From Bacteroidales bacterium (GTDB taxonomy: Bacteria > Bacteroidota > Bacteroidia > Bacteroidales > UBA3663): a stretch of DNA of 64,000 nt. The DNA lies in the NCBI GenBank assembly GCA_017449065.1, contig JAFSKF010000002.1, forward strand, positions 1 through 64,000, read 5' to 3'. Both the position numbers and the translations under genes were made by a program. Under the pieces are notes generated by a model that worked only from the letters and a program-made list of their open reading frames with translations, did no database searches and was not told where the DNA came from. Shown in pieces: positions 49,724 to 58,616 of the stretch (its first letter is position 1; every line of letters begins with the position of its first letter).

Positions 49724-49833
49724 TTATTATAACGTTTAGTCGGATTGCGCGGACTCATCGTCTGTTATTTGTGCACAAAGTTACAGCTTTTTGGCCAGAA
49801 ATCGGCACTTTTAATTATATTTAACAAAAAAGC

Positions 49834-50892
49834 CTATTTATAAATAATGTGTAACTTCAGTCGTATCGGCAAATGGTCGCTGAATCCGCCTTCATACCGA
49901 TAGCCGGAATACGTTCTTTTGGGGCGATGTCCCAAATGGGTTTCGTCTTCAACCAGCATATAGGGAAAACACACCACACCGATGGAATCGACCCAAATCC
50001 GGGGTGTCTCCGATGGAACAGCATCTTCTTGATGGGTGCCGGGGAGCAGATTTCCATTCACCCAGAATTGGTCGAGTACGGACCATTTGCCCTGAAACTT
50101 ATGGGTTCCAAAAGCGGCTTTACCTGTTCGAAGATTTTTCTGCAAGGAGTCCATCAGGTTAAACAAACCTCCTCCGAAATTCATATTTCGGCGCAGCAAA
50201 CGCGTGTCCGGAGAATCGTTCATATCTCCCATCACCAGCACATGCGGATGTTGCCGGCATCGTTCCAAGCTGTCGCACAAATGCCGGAGCGCTTGGTGTG
50301 CCGCCTTCCGCTTGGGGGCACTTTGCCGGGTGCCGCCCATCCGGCTGGGCAGATGACACACGATCACGTCCAAAGTGTCGCCGCCAACCAATCGTCCGCA
50401 GACATGCAACAAGTCGCGTGTTGCCCGTACGCCATCCGGCAGATTCACCTTCACGCTTTCCGACGAAAGCAGACGAAAATCGTACGGCTGATACAATAGT
50501 GCCACATTGATACCTCGCACATCGTCGGAATGGGTCATGACATACCGATACTCCCACGGCCAGAGCGCCGTACTGTGGATGAGTCGCTGCATCACGCTAT
50601 CGTTTTCCACTTCTGCCAATCCGATCAGAGCGGGAGCCTTCCCTGCGCCGGCATCTACAATCACCTTGGTCAGATTCACCATTTTCTGATACTGCCGATA
50701 GGAGTTCCAATGCCGAGAACCTGTCGGCGTGAACTCGTCGTCCTGCTTCAGCGGATCGTCGGCAGGATCAAAAAGATTCTCGCAATTATAGAACAATACC
50801 GTCTGCACCTGCTCGTAAGTTTGGGCAGAAGCGGAGAAAAGAACAAACAGGAACAGAGTTAACAGGAATGATAAACAGCGAACAGAACGCAT
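49834..50892 (-). CDS. Secreted endonuclease/exonuclease/phosphatase family protein
   Basis: 352 residues with a signal peptide ending SASAQ. Family motifs in order are NCENLFD (about 35), GLAEVEND (about 95), VCHLPSRMGG (about 188), VMGDMNDSP (about 220) and SDHLPI near the end, together the metal and phosphate site. Members hydrolyse phosphodiesters in nucleic acids, lipids or inositol phosphates; here export suggests periplasmic nucleic acid or lipid substrates. It lies past the S16 terminator on the same strand, so read-through from rpsP is possible; no separate strong promoter was seen. Confidence 0.85.
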   Translation of the reverse strand: MRSVRCLSFLLTLFLFVLFSASAQTYEQVQTVLFYNCENLFDPADDPLKQDDEFTPTGSRHWNSYRQYQKMVNLTKVIVDAGAGKAPALIGLAEVENDSVMQRLIHSTALWPWEYRYVMTHSDDVRGINVALLYQPYDFRLLSSESVKVNLPDGVRATRDLLHVCGRLVGGDTLDVIVCHLPSRMGGTRQSAPKRKAAHQALRHLCDSLERCRQHPHVLVMGDMNDSPDTRLLRRNMNFGGGLFNLMDSLQKNLRTGKAAFGTHKFQGKWSVLDQFWVNGNLLPGTHQEDAVPSETPRIWVDSIGVVCFPYMLVEDETHLGHRPKRTYSGYRYEGGFSDHLPIRLKLHIIYK

Positions 50893-50899
50893 ACCTATA

Positions 50900-50938
50900 A
50901 AAAAGAAAGAAGGGAGATTGCAATTGCATACTCCCTTC
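50900..50938 (-). terminator. Terminator of rpsP
   Basis: An eight-pair stem (50931-50938 with 50909-50916) is followed on the minus strand by TTTCTTTTTT, 39 bases past the rpsP stop. Confidence 0.8.
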
Positions 50939-50976
50939 CATTATTTGCTTTATTCGAGCTAATCACCAACAGGCAA

Positions 50977-51531
50977 TTAAGCCTCAGCAGCTGGAGCCTC
51001 CTCGGCAGGAGCTTCTGCAGCAGCCTCTTCAGCGGCCTTGGCGGCAGCTTCCTCAGCAGCCTTGGCAGCCAGTTCAGCCTTCTTGGCAGCAACAGCTTCA
51101 GCCTTAGCGTTCTTAACAGCAACCTCAGCCTCAGCGGCAGCAACAGCAGCCTTCTTGGCAACCTCAGCCAAACCAGACACTTTAGCGGCAATCTTGGCCT
51201 GCTTAGCAGCTTTCCAAGCGTCGAACTTAGCCTGAGCCTGCTCCTCGGTGAGGGCACCCTTCTTGATACCGCCACGGAGGTGTTTCATCAGGAGAACGCC
51301 TTCGTAAGAAAGGATCTTCTCGGTGGTAAGGGTTGGCTGAGCACCGGTCTCTACCCAGTAGAGGGCGCGCTCGAAGTTAATGTTGATAGTAGCAGGATTC
51401 GTGTTTGGATTGTAAGTACCGATCTTCTCAATATACTTACCATCACGTGGCGCTCTGCTATCTGCAACTACGATTGCATAGAATGCGTAGTCTTTGTGAC
51501 CATGTCTTGCCAGACGGATCTTTGTAGCCAT
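50977..51531 (-). CDS. rpsP: 30S ribosomal protein S16 with Ala-rich C-terminal extension
   Basis: 184 residues, about twice the usual 80-90. The first 80 residues are a complete S16 ([35 protein letters not shown]). The remainder is an Ala/Glu/Lys-rich helical extension (about 105-184), almost free of aromatic residues. Long S16 tails are known in Bacteroidetes. It has a clear promoter (51608-51639) and terminator and stands as a single-gene unit, without the rimM, trmD and rplS neighbours of the enterobacterial operon. Confidence 0.96.
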   Translation of the reverse strand: MATKIRLARHGHKDYAFYAIVVADSRAPRDGKYIEKIGTYNPNTNPATININFERALYWVETGAQPTLTTEKILSYEGVLLMKHLRGGIKKGALTEEQAQAKFDAWKAAKQAKIAAKVSGLAEVAKKAAVAAAEAEVAVKNAKAEAVAAKKAELAAKAAEEAAAKAAEEAAAEAPAEEAPAAEA

Positions 51532-51607
51532 TTCGCAATTGATTTTAATGGGTTAATACTTGCTTCTCCAAGCAGGGCAAAGACGGAAATATGCCGTTTT
51601 GCGAGCG

Positions 51608-51639
51608 CAAAGTTACTATTTTTCTTTGAAACCGGCAAG
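51608..51639 (-). promoter_or_regulatory. Promoter of rpsP
   Basis: Minus strand CTTG (51639-51636), 20 bases, TAACTTTG (51615-51608), about 77 bases before the ATG. Confidence 0.7.
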
Positions 51640-51777
51640 CCTCGGACAAAAAAAGTTGATTTTCTTGTGATTTTTTTTCGTTTGCGGTTAAACCTTTTTG
51701 ATTTTGGCACGTCTTAATGGCAAACGAACAACAAAAACAGATACAAAATACTATTAAACATTTAACAAGTTACTACT

Positions 51778-52278
51778 ATGAAGAAGAGTTTATTTCTTAC
51801 AGGCCTTTGCCTGATGATGAGTGTAGCCCTTATGGCTCAAGGTAGTCAGAACAACGGACAGCGCCAGATGCGTCCAGCACGTTCCATGGATGCTGTGGTA
51901 GATACAGCCGTTATCAACCACATGGATTTGGATGCCAAACTGCTCGACAAAGTTTATAAGCTGCAGGAAAGCAAGAAGGCCGATCAGGAGGCTATGATGA
52001 AAGAGGCACGTCCTGAAAGGGGCAAACGTATGTCGGATGCCGATCGCAAGGCTTTCCAGGAGAAGCGTGCTGCCTTTACTGCCCAATATCGTAAGGAACT
52101 TCGTGCTCTGTTGGGCGATGAGACCTACATCCAGTACTTGGAGAAGCAGGTTGACCGTCAGAGTATGCGTCAGAACTTCCAGCGTCAAGGCGGACCTCAG
52201 GGTGGTCAGCGTCAGGGAGGCGGACAGCGTCAAGGCGGAGGCTTTGGTGGCGGTTTCGGTGGTGACAACGAGTTCTAA
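51778..52278 (+). CDS. Small secreted protein with helical core and Gly/Gln/Arg-rich tail
   Basis: 166 residues with a signal peptide ending ALMAQ. The centre (about 45-125) is charged and helical, like Bacteroidetes DUF4890-type or Spy/CpxP-like periplasmic proteins. The last 35 residues are almost only Gly, Gln, Arg and Phe (RQGGGQRQGGGFGGGFGG), a low-complexity tail. Its function is unknown; a chaperone-like or envelope-stress role is conjecture. It stands alone with a terminator after it. Confidence 0.7.
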   Translation: MKKSLFLTGLCLMMSVALMAQGSQNNGQRQMRPARSMDAVVDTAVINHMDLDAKLLDKVYKLQESKKADQEAMMKEARPERGKRMSDADRKAFQEKRAAFTAQYRKELRALLGDETYIQYLEKQVDRQSMRQNFQRQGGPQGGQRQGGGQRQGGGFGGGFGGDNEF

Positions 52279-52331
52279 ATTGACGTCAGTATAGAGAATC
52301 TTTAGGTGTTTTTATTTATTTAACAAAGTCG

Positions 52332-52357
52332 GAGCCGGGGGATATTTCCTCCGGCTC
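52332..52357. terminator. Terminator-like hairpin after the secreted protein gene
   Basis: An 11-pair GC-rich stem with one G-T and a TATT loop is followed by GTTTCATTGTTT, 54 bases past the stop. Confidence 0.65.
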
Positions 52358-52565
52358 GTTTCATTGTTTGCCCGACATTCGTCTGATTGCCTGACCTGAT
52401 TTTTTTGCCCACCATTCCGGCAGCAAACAACTGCAGATCAGAATCTCACTTTCTAATGCCTTTCCGTCTCGATATTTTTGAATTTACCCAACACCTCATG
52501 GTGTCTGTAAGCCCATCTGGTTCCGCAGGGCACAAACTGTCTCGTGCAGAAATAGGTTGCTATTA

Positions 52566-53354
52566 TCATATCTTCGATGGATTAACAAACTTCACAATAC
52601 AATCAATGCAGGTCGGCTTACCAGTCAGTTCGTCGATGAATACGTTAGCAGGATGCATATCCTCCAATAGCAGACGGTCGGAAAGGTAATTCACGCCCTG
52701 TCCCTGCCAGTTGTCACGAAAGCCTTTCTCTGCAACCATAGCATCAATTTCGGTTTTAGTTGCTAACCGTTGGCAGCGAATGTATGGCTGAGTGAGCACG
52801 ATACGTAACAAGCCATCACCGTCGCGGGTAAAACCGATTACCCTCATTGCGGTCTCAGGGAAGAGAAAGTTGTGCAGTGCAATAGCTTCCAGAGCCTTAT
52901 TAGTAGTAGAGTAGATGGATGTGCGTTCTTTGGCTACAGAAGGGTCACCTTCTTTGTAATACACCTTTGCCTCTGCACCTTGGGCAATCATCGGGCCGAA
53001 GTTCTTTCGGAGGATACTTTCCGAATGCTCAAACCACAGGCCTTTTGCTCTGGCCCAATCTTCAAGCAGATGCTCCTGCCGCTCGTCTATCTTCCAATTG
53101 GAAGGGCCGCTTCCTTGGCTGCCTTCAGCATTGCCACCTGGTGTAAGGCTTCTTCGCGCGTAGCTGACGACGATGGACGCCCCAATGAGAGGCGCGCCTC
53201 CCTTGCAGAGTCCTGCATGCTCTGATAGAGCAAATCCATTAAAATCTTTTCTTCCATATAATATATCGTTGGTCAGGGTGTCTATCATTCGCAACGAGTC
53301 TTCTGAAAACCCGCTTGCAGCTATCGATGCATATATGTTGTCTGTTTCTTGCAT
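52566..53354 (-). CDS. Polyvalent-protein-type kinase-like protein
   Basis: 262 residues from the ATG at 53354; the open frame to 53429 includes the promoter. The fold resembles a small protein kinase: a Gly loop GAEAKVYY, a Lys/Glu pair, and a catalytic-type LLEDMHPANVFID with a following CIDCIV. This matches the Ser/Thr/Tyr kinase domain found in polyvalent proteins of conjugative elements and phages. Here it is a stand-alone gene with its own promoter and no conjugation genes nearby, so it may be a cargo remnant of a mobile element. A 37-residue frame starting in its stop codon (ATGATAA) follows to about 52453, of unknown merit. Confidence 0.65.
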   Translation of the reverse strand: MQETDNIYASIAASGFSEDSLRMIDTLTNDILYGRKDFNGFALSEHAGLCKGGAPLIGASIVVSYARRSLTPGGNAEGSQGSGPSNWKIDERQEHLLEDWARAKGLWFEHSESILRKNFGPMIAQGAEAKVYYKEGDPSVAKERTSIYSTTNKALEAIALHNFLFPETAMRVIGFTRDGDGLLRIVLTQPYIRCQRLATKTEIDAMVAEKGFRDNWQGQGVNYLSDRLLLEDMHPANVFIDELTGKPTCIDCIVKFVNPSKI

Positions 53355-53399
53355 ATTACGACTGCAAAATAATATCACCTTTGTTTTAATTTCACGCTG

Positions 53400-53430
53400 C
53401 AAAGATAATGCGTTTTTCGGGATTTTCAAA
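53400..53430 (-). promoter_or_regulatory. Promoter of the kinase-like gene
   Basis: Minus strand TTTG (53430-53427), 19 bases, TATCTTTG (53407-53400), about 46 bases before the ATG. Confidence 0.7.
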
Positions 53431-53608
53431 ATAAATCGGTGGAAAATGCAAAAGAAGCAGAAAGATTGAACTTGATTGGGGAATATTTTGTTGTTTTATC
53501 ATGGACATCGAAAAGACACATGACACTCGTGACATACATTTTCGCGTTTTTGCGCCGCAGTTGCGGAAAATTTGCGCGAGCGCGTTGCCGCAAAAATCCT
53601 TTTATTTC

Positions 53609-54508
53609 TCACAAATTGAAGATTTTCGGAACAGGCAGCTCGAAACGCAAGTTTTCGCGTGTTATGGGATGTATGAACTGGAGCGCATAGTTGTGCAGCA
53701 TCAGGCGTCCGCCCGGATTGGTTTGTGCTCCGTATTTTCTGTCGCCTGCAATGGGACATCCCAGATCGCTCATGTGCACGCGAATCTGATTCTTTCGGCC
53801 GGTCAGCAACTGTATGTCAATCTGACTGTATTTGCCGTTATCGCGCAGCACTTCATAGCGAGTTATCGAAAGTTTTCCTTTTTCCGGGTCTTGGGTGCTA
53901 TAGACCTTCATTGCGCTGTTCTCGGCCAGATAGCTCTTCACCTCGCCTTTGCGGACCTCCGGCACACCTTCACATACAGCCAGATAGCGGCGCTCCACCA
54001 CGTAGGTTGTCCACGAGTCGCGGAACAATTGCTGCACCTGACTGTTCTTGGCAAAAATAATGATGCCCGACGTGTATTGATCCAAACGGTGGCAAACGTA
54101 TGCGTGGCTGTGTCCGTCGCTGGCATAGACGTAGTCATCGACAATCTTCTGAGCCGTTTTCTCGCGATTGTTTCCGGCAGGAACGGTCAGCAGGCCGGAT
54201 TGCTTTTCAATCACCACGATGTCCGGATCTTCGTAGATCAGACGTACCATCCGGCTGTGCAGGCTTGCGAACGGACGGGTGAAATTGATCAGCACTTCAT
54301 CCCCTGCCTGCAACGGCTGGTTGAACTGCGACGTGGTGGTTCCGTTCACTTTCACCTGGTCGTGCGACAACACCGACTTCACTTCGGTTCGCGACTTCGG
54401 AGCCAGGATTTGCAGCAGGAAAGGCAACAGGGTGGTTTCCTCTGTCGGATGAAACACTTCTATGTGGTCAGGCTTGAACGACGGCCTTCTGCGAACAGGC
54501 TTTTTCAT
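53609..54508 (-). CDS. RluA family pseudouridine synthase
   Basis: 299 residues from the ATG at 54508 (a basic MKKPVRRRPSF start); the longer frame would run into the promoter region. An N-terminal S4-like RNA-binding region (about 25-85) precedes the catalytic domain with HRLDQYTSG, whose Asp is the catalytic residue, and RKNQIRVHMSDLGCPIAGD near the end. It isomerises uridines in rRNA or tRNA; which site (RluA, RluC or RluD type) is not decided. It is divergent from psd. A GC-rich inverted repeat (about 53552-53592) past its stop may act as terminator. Confidence 0.92.
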   Translation of the reverse strand: MKKPVRRRPSFKPDHIEVFHPTEETTLLPFLLQILAPKSRTEVKSVLSHDQVKVNGTTTSQFNQPLQAGDEVLINFTRPFASLHSRMVRLIYEDPDIVVIEKQSGLLTVPAGNNREKTAQKIVDDYVYASDGHSHAYVCHRLDQYTSGIIIFAKNSQVQQLFRDSWTTYVVERRYLAVCEGVPEVRKGEVKSYLAENSAMKVYSTQDPEKGKLSITRYEVLRDNGKYSQIDIQLLTGRKNQIRVHMSDLGCPIAGDRKYGAQTNPGGRLMLHNYALQFIHPITRENLRFELPVPKIFNL

Positions 54509-54579
54509 ACTCTTTTTAATAGTTTGATTAGTCAATATCGTGCAATTTCGGCGCAAAGTTACACATTTTTCTGAAAATA

Positions 54580-54611
54580 TTTGGACATTCAGATATTTTT
54601 TTTTACTTTTG
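54580..54611 (+). promoter_or_regulatory. Promoter of the psd-pssA-mnmE operon
   Basis: TTTG (54580-54583), 20 bases including a T-run, TACTTTTG (54604-54611), about 27 bases before the psd ATG. Confidence 0.75.
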
Positions 54612-54638
54612 CGCAATAATTATGACCCTTTTGTACAA

Positions 54639-55304
54639 ATGAAGGCTAAGAAAATGCACAAAGAAGGCTCGGCCACGCTCATCAGTTTCGGTGCCGTAGT
54701 GGTTATCGCAGCCGTCATATTATATATTATTGATGCACCTTTTGGAGTGGTTGCGGCCGTCATGGTTCCTTTGCTGGTTGTCTATGGCGTCGTAATCAAC
54801 TTTTTCCGCTATCCTCCCCGCACTTTCAGGGGCGACATGCTGCACGATGTGATTGCGCCCAGCGACGGTACAATCGTTACTATCGAGGAGGTGACCGAAC
54901 CCGATTACTTCAAGGATCGCCGTATCCAGATTTCCATCTTCATGAGTGTGACCAACGTGCATGCCCAATGGTGCCCCCTGAACGGCGACATCCTGAAGGT
55001 GACGCACGAGGACGGACGTTTCAAGAAAGCCTACCTTCCGAAGTCGAGCAACGAGAACGAGCGCTCTACCATTGTCATCAAGAGCGATGCCGGACCTGTT
55101 ATCATGATGCGTCAGGTGGCGGGCGCAGTGGCTCGTCGCATTGTCACCTATCTCGAAGCCGGAGAACGATCGGAAATCAACGGCGAACTTGGCTTCATCA
55201 AATTCGGATCGCGCATTGACGTTTTTCTGCCTGTCGGCACAGAAATCACAGTTAAGATCGGTGATAAGGTTAAGGGCAATATCTCTACCATTGCCAAGAT
55301 TTAA
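54639..55304 (+). CDS. psd: Phosphatidylserine decarboxylase
   Basis: 221 residues from the ATG at 54639. It is the short form with two N-terminal membrane segments (about 12-55), then RYPPRTF, the APSDGTI strand, and MSVTNVHAQWCP. Near the end GFIKFGSRIDVFLP holds the Gly-Ser pair at which the chain self-cleaves to form the pyruvoyl group. The enzyme makes phosphatidylethanolamine from phosphatidylserine at the inner membrane. It is followed by pssA, the preceding step, in one operon. Confidence 0.95.
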   Translation: MKAKKMHKEGSATLISFGAVVVIAAVILYIIDAPFGVVAAVMVPLLVVYGVVINFFRYPPRTFRGDMLHDVIAPSDGTIVTIEEVTEPDYFKDRRIQISIFMSVTNVHAQWCPLNGDILKVTHEDGRFKKAYLPKSSNENERSTIVIKSDAGPVIMMRQVAGAVARRIVTYLEAGERSEINGELGFIKFGSRIDVFLPVGTEITVKIGDKVKGNISTIAKI

Positions 55305-55328
55305 GTCTGACTCTAAAAATCTGCAGTA

Positions 55329-56036
55329 GTGAAACTTATCAATCTTCCCAACATCATCACTTGCTGCAACCTGCTTTGCGGTTGCCTGGCGGTTTTCTTC
55401 GGTTTGAACGGACAAGTCGGCACAGCCAGCCTTTATATCATTTTGGGTGCCGTTTTCGATTTCTTCGATGGTATGTCGGCTCGCGCGCTGCACATTTCGG
55501 GTCCTATCGGCAAGGAGCTGGATTCGCTGGCCGATATGGTGACTTTCGGTGTGGCACCTTCTGTGCTCTGCTATCAGATTCTGATGTCGTACGCGATGGC
55601 GGCTAACTGGCTGCCGCTTTTGGCGTTTATTATGGCGGCTTTCTCTGCCCTCCGTTTGGCAAAGTTCAACTGCGACGAGCGTCAGACGCTTTCGTTCATC
55701 GGACTGCCCACGCCTGCCAATGCCCTGCTGTGGATCGGTTTGGTTCACCTGAATGCCTTTGCATCCGTTCACGATGCGCTCAACGGTTGGGTTTATCTGG
55801 TTGCGATGCTGTTGCTTTCCTATCTGCTGATTAGCGAACTGCCGATGTTCTCGCTCAAGATCAAATCCGGTCACATGGGCTGGAAGGAAAATATTGTCCG
55901 CTATTCGTTTCTGGTTGCCTGTGTTGTCATTTTCGTGGTTACGGCCCTCATCGATATCGAACTTTTCAAAGCCTGTCCTGCCTTCATCATTCTGCTTTAC
56001 ATTATTCTCAGCGCCCTGTCGGCCAAGAAACAGTAA
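55329..56036 (+). CDS. pssA: CDP-diacylglycerol-serine O-phosphatidyltransferase
   Basis: 235 residues with six to eight membrane segments. The CDP-alcohol phosphatidyltransferase motif is complete: DFFDGMSARALHISGPIGKE followed by LDSLAD, with four aspartates holding the metals. It makes phosphatidylserine from CDP-diacylglycerol and serine, which the psd product then decarboxylates. Spacing to psd is 24 bases and to the DUF4834 gene 6 bases. Confidence 0.95.
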   Translation: MKLINLPNIITCCNLLCGCLAVFFGLNGQVGTASLYIILGAVFDFFDGMSARALHISGPIGKELDSLADMVTFGVAPSVLCYQILMSYAMAANWLPLLAFIMAAFSALRLAKFNCDERQTLSFIGLPTPANALLWIGLVHLNAFASVHDALNGWVYLVAMLLLSYLLISELPMFSLKIKSGHMGWKENIVRYSFLVACVVIFVVTALIDIELFKACPAFIILLYIILSALSAKKQ

Positions 56037-56042
56037 ACGAAC

Positions 56043-56306
56043 ATGTTCTATTTAGGTTGTCTGCCAGTTCTGCTCATTGTATTGGTGGTAGTTGCGTTGT
56101 CGCTGGTTCGCGGCGTGGTCAACACGCTGGGCGATATCGTAATCGGCCTTTACCTCACGGTCAAGGACTTCTTCCGTAAACTCTTCTTGCCGAAACCTTT
56201 GGAATCGAAGATAGAGAATATGGATTATTTTGTCGAAACCGAAGAGAAACCTAAGATTTACGATAAGGAAGACGGGGAATACGTTTCATTCAAGGAATTA
56301 GATTGA
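56043..56306 (+). CDS. DUF4834 family membrane protein
   Basis: 87 residues with one N-terminal membrane helix (about 3-30) and a charged cytoplasmic tail (PKIYDKEDGEYVSFKELD). It matches the DUF4834 family, a small Bacteroidetes protein of unknown function often found near mnmE or phospholipid genes. It lies 6 bases after pssA and 8 bases before the chosen mnmE start. Confidence 0.85.
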   Translation: MFYLGCLPVLLIVLVVVALSLVRGVVNTLGDIVIGLYLTVKDFFRKLFLPKPLESKIENMDYFVETEEKPKIYDKEDGEYVSFKELD

Positions 56307-56314
56307 ACACCATA

Positions 56315-57616
56315 ATGAATATTGCTGCCATTTCAACCCCTCACGGATTAGGTGGTATTGCGGTTGTCCGTGTGAGCGGGCCGGATGCCATCGCTCTCGT
56401 TTCGAAGCATTTCAAACCTTTTAACCCCAAGCATATTCTTTCCGATCGTCCCTCGCATACGCTGACTTTCGGACAGTTTCTGAACGCTTCCGGCGAAGTG
56501 CTCGACGAAGTGGTGTGCTCTCTCTATCGGGGGCCTCACAGCTTTACGGGCGAAGACGTCATCGAAATTTCCTGCCACGGGTCGGTATATATCCAGCAGC
56601 AGATTCTCGAAACGCTCATGGGCGACGATGGGCTCCGTTTGGCAGAACCCGGCGAATTCACTCGTCGGGCTTTTGCTCATGGTCGCCTCGATCTTTCGCA
56701 AGCCGAAGCGGTGGCCGACCTCATTGCTTCGCAGAACGCGGCGCAGCATCGCATCGCTATGTCGCAGATGAAAGGCAGCATTTCCCGACAGCTCGACAAG
56801 TTGCGCGACAAACTCCTGAAACTTACTTCCCTGCTCGAACTGGAACTCGATTTCAGCGAAGAGGACGTCCTTTTTGCCGACCGCAGCGAACTGCTCGATC
56901 TGGCTCATTCCATCGATGCCGAAGTGCTTCGCCTGTCCGGCTCTTTTGCTGCGGGCAACGCCATTAAGAACGGCATCCCCGTGGCGATTGTCGGAGCGCC
57001 TAATGTCGGCAAATCGACCTTGCTGAATGCGTTGCTGAAGGATGATCGTGCCATTGTGAGCGATATTCAGGGCACCACCCGCGACCTGATTGAAGATACC
57101 ATCACTTTGGGCGGCTTCCTGTTCCGGTTCATCGATACGGCCGGCATCCGTCACACAGACGACAAAGTGGAACAACTGGGCATCGAACGTTCCAAGTCGG
57201 CAGCACAACGCGCCCAGATCATTCTGCTGATGTCCGAACCCGGCGTGGATTTCCCGTCCATCGAAGCCCGGCCCGACCAAACGGTTATTCCGATTCAGAA
57301 CAAGACGTCCGACTTTCAGGCGCTCAACGGCATCGGTGTTCCCCAACTGGAACAGCAGCTTATCAGTATTGCCCGCCGTACGCAAGGTGGAGACGGTGAC
57401 ATTCTCATCACCAACATCCGGCACAAGGAAGCTCTCGATCAGGCCCATCGCGACATCCAGTTAGTCGTCCGCGGTTTGGAAGAACGTCTCTCCGGCGACC
57501 TCGTTGCCGAAGACCTTCACGCCGTTATCGAATCTCTAAACACCATCCTTGGCCGCTCCATCACCAGCCAGGATACCCTCAATAATATTTTCAGTCATTT
57601 CTGCGTGGGAAAGTAG
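56315..57616 (+). CDS. mnmE: tRNA uridine-5-carboxymethylaminomethyl modification GTPase
   Basis: 433 residues from the ATG at 56315; a TTG at 56303 that overlaps the DUF4834 stop is a less likely start. The N-terminal folate-binding domain begins MNIAAISTPHGLGGIAVVRV. The GTPase domain is inserted in a helical region: G1 GAPNVGKS (about 227-234), DTAG, and a G4 reading NKTS in place of NKxD. The C-terminus keeps the conserved Cys in CVGK. With MnmG it modifies wobble uridines in tRNA. The G4 change from Asp is unusual and worth noting, since that Asp normally reads guanine. Confidence 0.96.
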   Translation: MNIAAISTPHGLGGIAVVRVSGPDAIALVSKHFKPFNPKHILSDRPSHTLTFGQFLNASGEVLDEVVCSLYRGPHSFTGEDVIEISCHGSVYIQQQILETLMGDDGLRLAEPGEFTRRAFAHGRLDLSQAEAVADLIASQNAAQHRIAMSQMKGSISRQLDKLRDKLLKLTSLLELELDFSEEDVLFADRSELLDLAHSIDAEVLRLSGSFAAGNAIKNGIPVAIVGAPNVGKSTLLNALLKDDRAIVSDIQGTTRDLIEDTITLGGFLFRFIDTAGIRHTDDKVEQLGIERSKSAAQRAQIILLMSEPGVDFPSIEARPDQTVIPIQNKTSDFQALNGIGVPQLEQQLISIARRTQGGDGDILITNIRHKEALDQAHRDIQLVVRGLEERLSGDLVAEDLHAVIESLNTILGRSITSQDTLNNIFSHFCVGK

Positions 57617-57638
57617 ATTTTTTGCTAAAAATACTGTT

Positions 57639-58022
57639 ATGAAAAAGATTATCTCTTGTTTACTGGCAGCCTTAGGGCTGACAACTGCCTGCGGTCAGCA
57701 GAATTATGCGAATACGGATGTGCAGGGATTTGCCGAACTGATGGCCGATTCAAACGTCGTGGTGCTTGATGTGCGGACAGCGGCTGAATTTGCTGAAGGA
57801 CACATCGAGGGCGCCATCAACATCGATCAGGGGCAGAGTGACTTTGTGGAGAAAGCAAAAGCAGCCCTCCCTGCCGGAAAGACAATTGCCGTCTATTGCA
57901 GAAGCGGCCGTCGTTCTGCCAATGCTGCCGGAAAACTGGCCGGTGCCGGTTATAAGTGCGTGAACCTCAAAGGAGGCATCATCGCCTGGAAAGAAGCGAA
58001 TATGCCGGTAACAATAAAGTAA
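57639..58022 (+). CDS. Rhodanese-like lipoprotein
   Basis: 127 residues from the ATG at 57639; the longer frame overlaps mnmE. The lipobox is LTTAC with Cys18. One rhodanese domain follows, with DVRTAAEFAEGHIEGAINID and the active loop YCRSGRRS (Cys87). It may transfer sulfur or act as a persulfide carrier in the envelope. It lies 22 bases after mnmE and shares a TAATG overlap with the next gene. Confidence 0.9.
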   Translation: MKKIISCLLAALGLTTACGQQNYANTDVQGFAELMADSNVVVLDVRTAAEFAEGHIEGAINIDQGQSDFVEKAKAALPAGKTIAVYCRSGRRSANAAGKLAGAGYKCVNLKGGIIAWKEANMPVTIK

Positions 58023-58585
58023 TGGTCGAAATAAAGGAAGCCACAAAAGACCAAGCCTCGGAGATTGCCCATCTGGTTATGATGGCAATGACAGACGATT
58101 GCTGTCTGCACTTCTGTGGCGACGGATACGGGTTGGACGACTTCCGCAAGATGATGACTCTGCTCGTAGCGCGTGAGGATTCGCAGTATAGCTACCGGAA
58201 TACGTTGGTTGCAATGGATGCCGATCGAGTGGTTGGAACCGCCGTCAGCTACGATGGTGGCAGATTGCATGAACTTCGGCAAGCATTCATCGAAGCCGCC
58301 AAACAGCATATCGGCAAAGATCACTCTGGGATGGATGACGAAACCCAGGCAGGGGAACTGTATCTCGATTCTCTGGCTGTCCTGCCGGATTATCGCAGAA
58401 AAGGCATAGCACGATGCCTGATTATGGCTACCAAAGAGCGTGCCAACAAGTTGGGATTGCCTTGTGTCGGTCTGTTGGTGGATAAAGGCAACCCTTCAGG
58501 CGAAGCCCTCTATTCGTCAGTAGGCTTCCAATACGAAAACGACAGTATATGGGGCGGACACCCTATGAAGCACCTGACGTTATGA
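58022..58585 (+). CDS. GNAT family N-acetyltransferase
   Basis: 187 residues from the ATG at 58022, one base into the rhodanese stop codon. The acetyl-CoA loop PDYRRKGIARCLI (about 121-133) and the late SGEALYSSVGFQYEND are typical. The N-terminal part (DDCCLHFCGD) is Cys-rich. Substrate unknown. It is translationally coupled to the rhodanese gene. Confidence 0.88.
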   Translation: MVEIKEATKDQASEIAHLVMMAMTDDCCLHFCGDGYGLDDFRKMMTLLVAREDSQYSYRNTLVAMDADRVVGTAVSYDGGRLHELRQAFIEAAKQHIGKDHSGMDDETQAGELYLDSLAVLPDYRRKGIARCLIMATKERANKLGLPCVGLLVDKGNPSGEALYSSVGFQYENDSIWGGHPMKHLTL

Positions 58586-58616
58586 ACAGGTTTTCGGAAT
58601 AACTTCGGATAATCAG

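Noticed and set aside
52387..52689. 100-codon plus-strand frame before and over the kinase gene end
   Set aside because: No signal, no domain, and half of it is antisense to the kinase-like gene.
54720..55874. 384-codon minus-strand frame across psd and pssA
   Set aside because: Composition is Gln/Arg/His-rich as expected of an antisense frame; both plus-strand genes are certain.
56348..57448. 366-codon minus-strand frame inside mnmE
   Set aside because: Antisense shadow of a well-identified gene.
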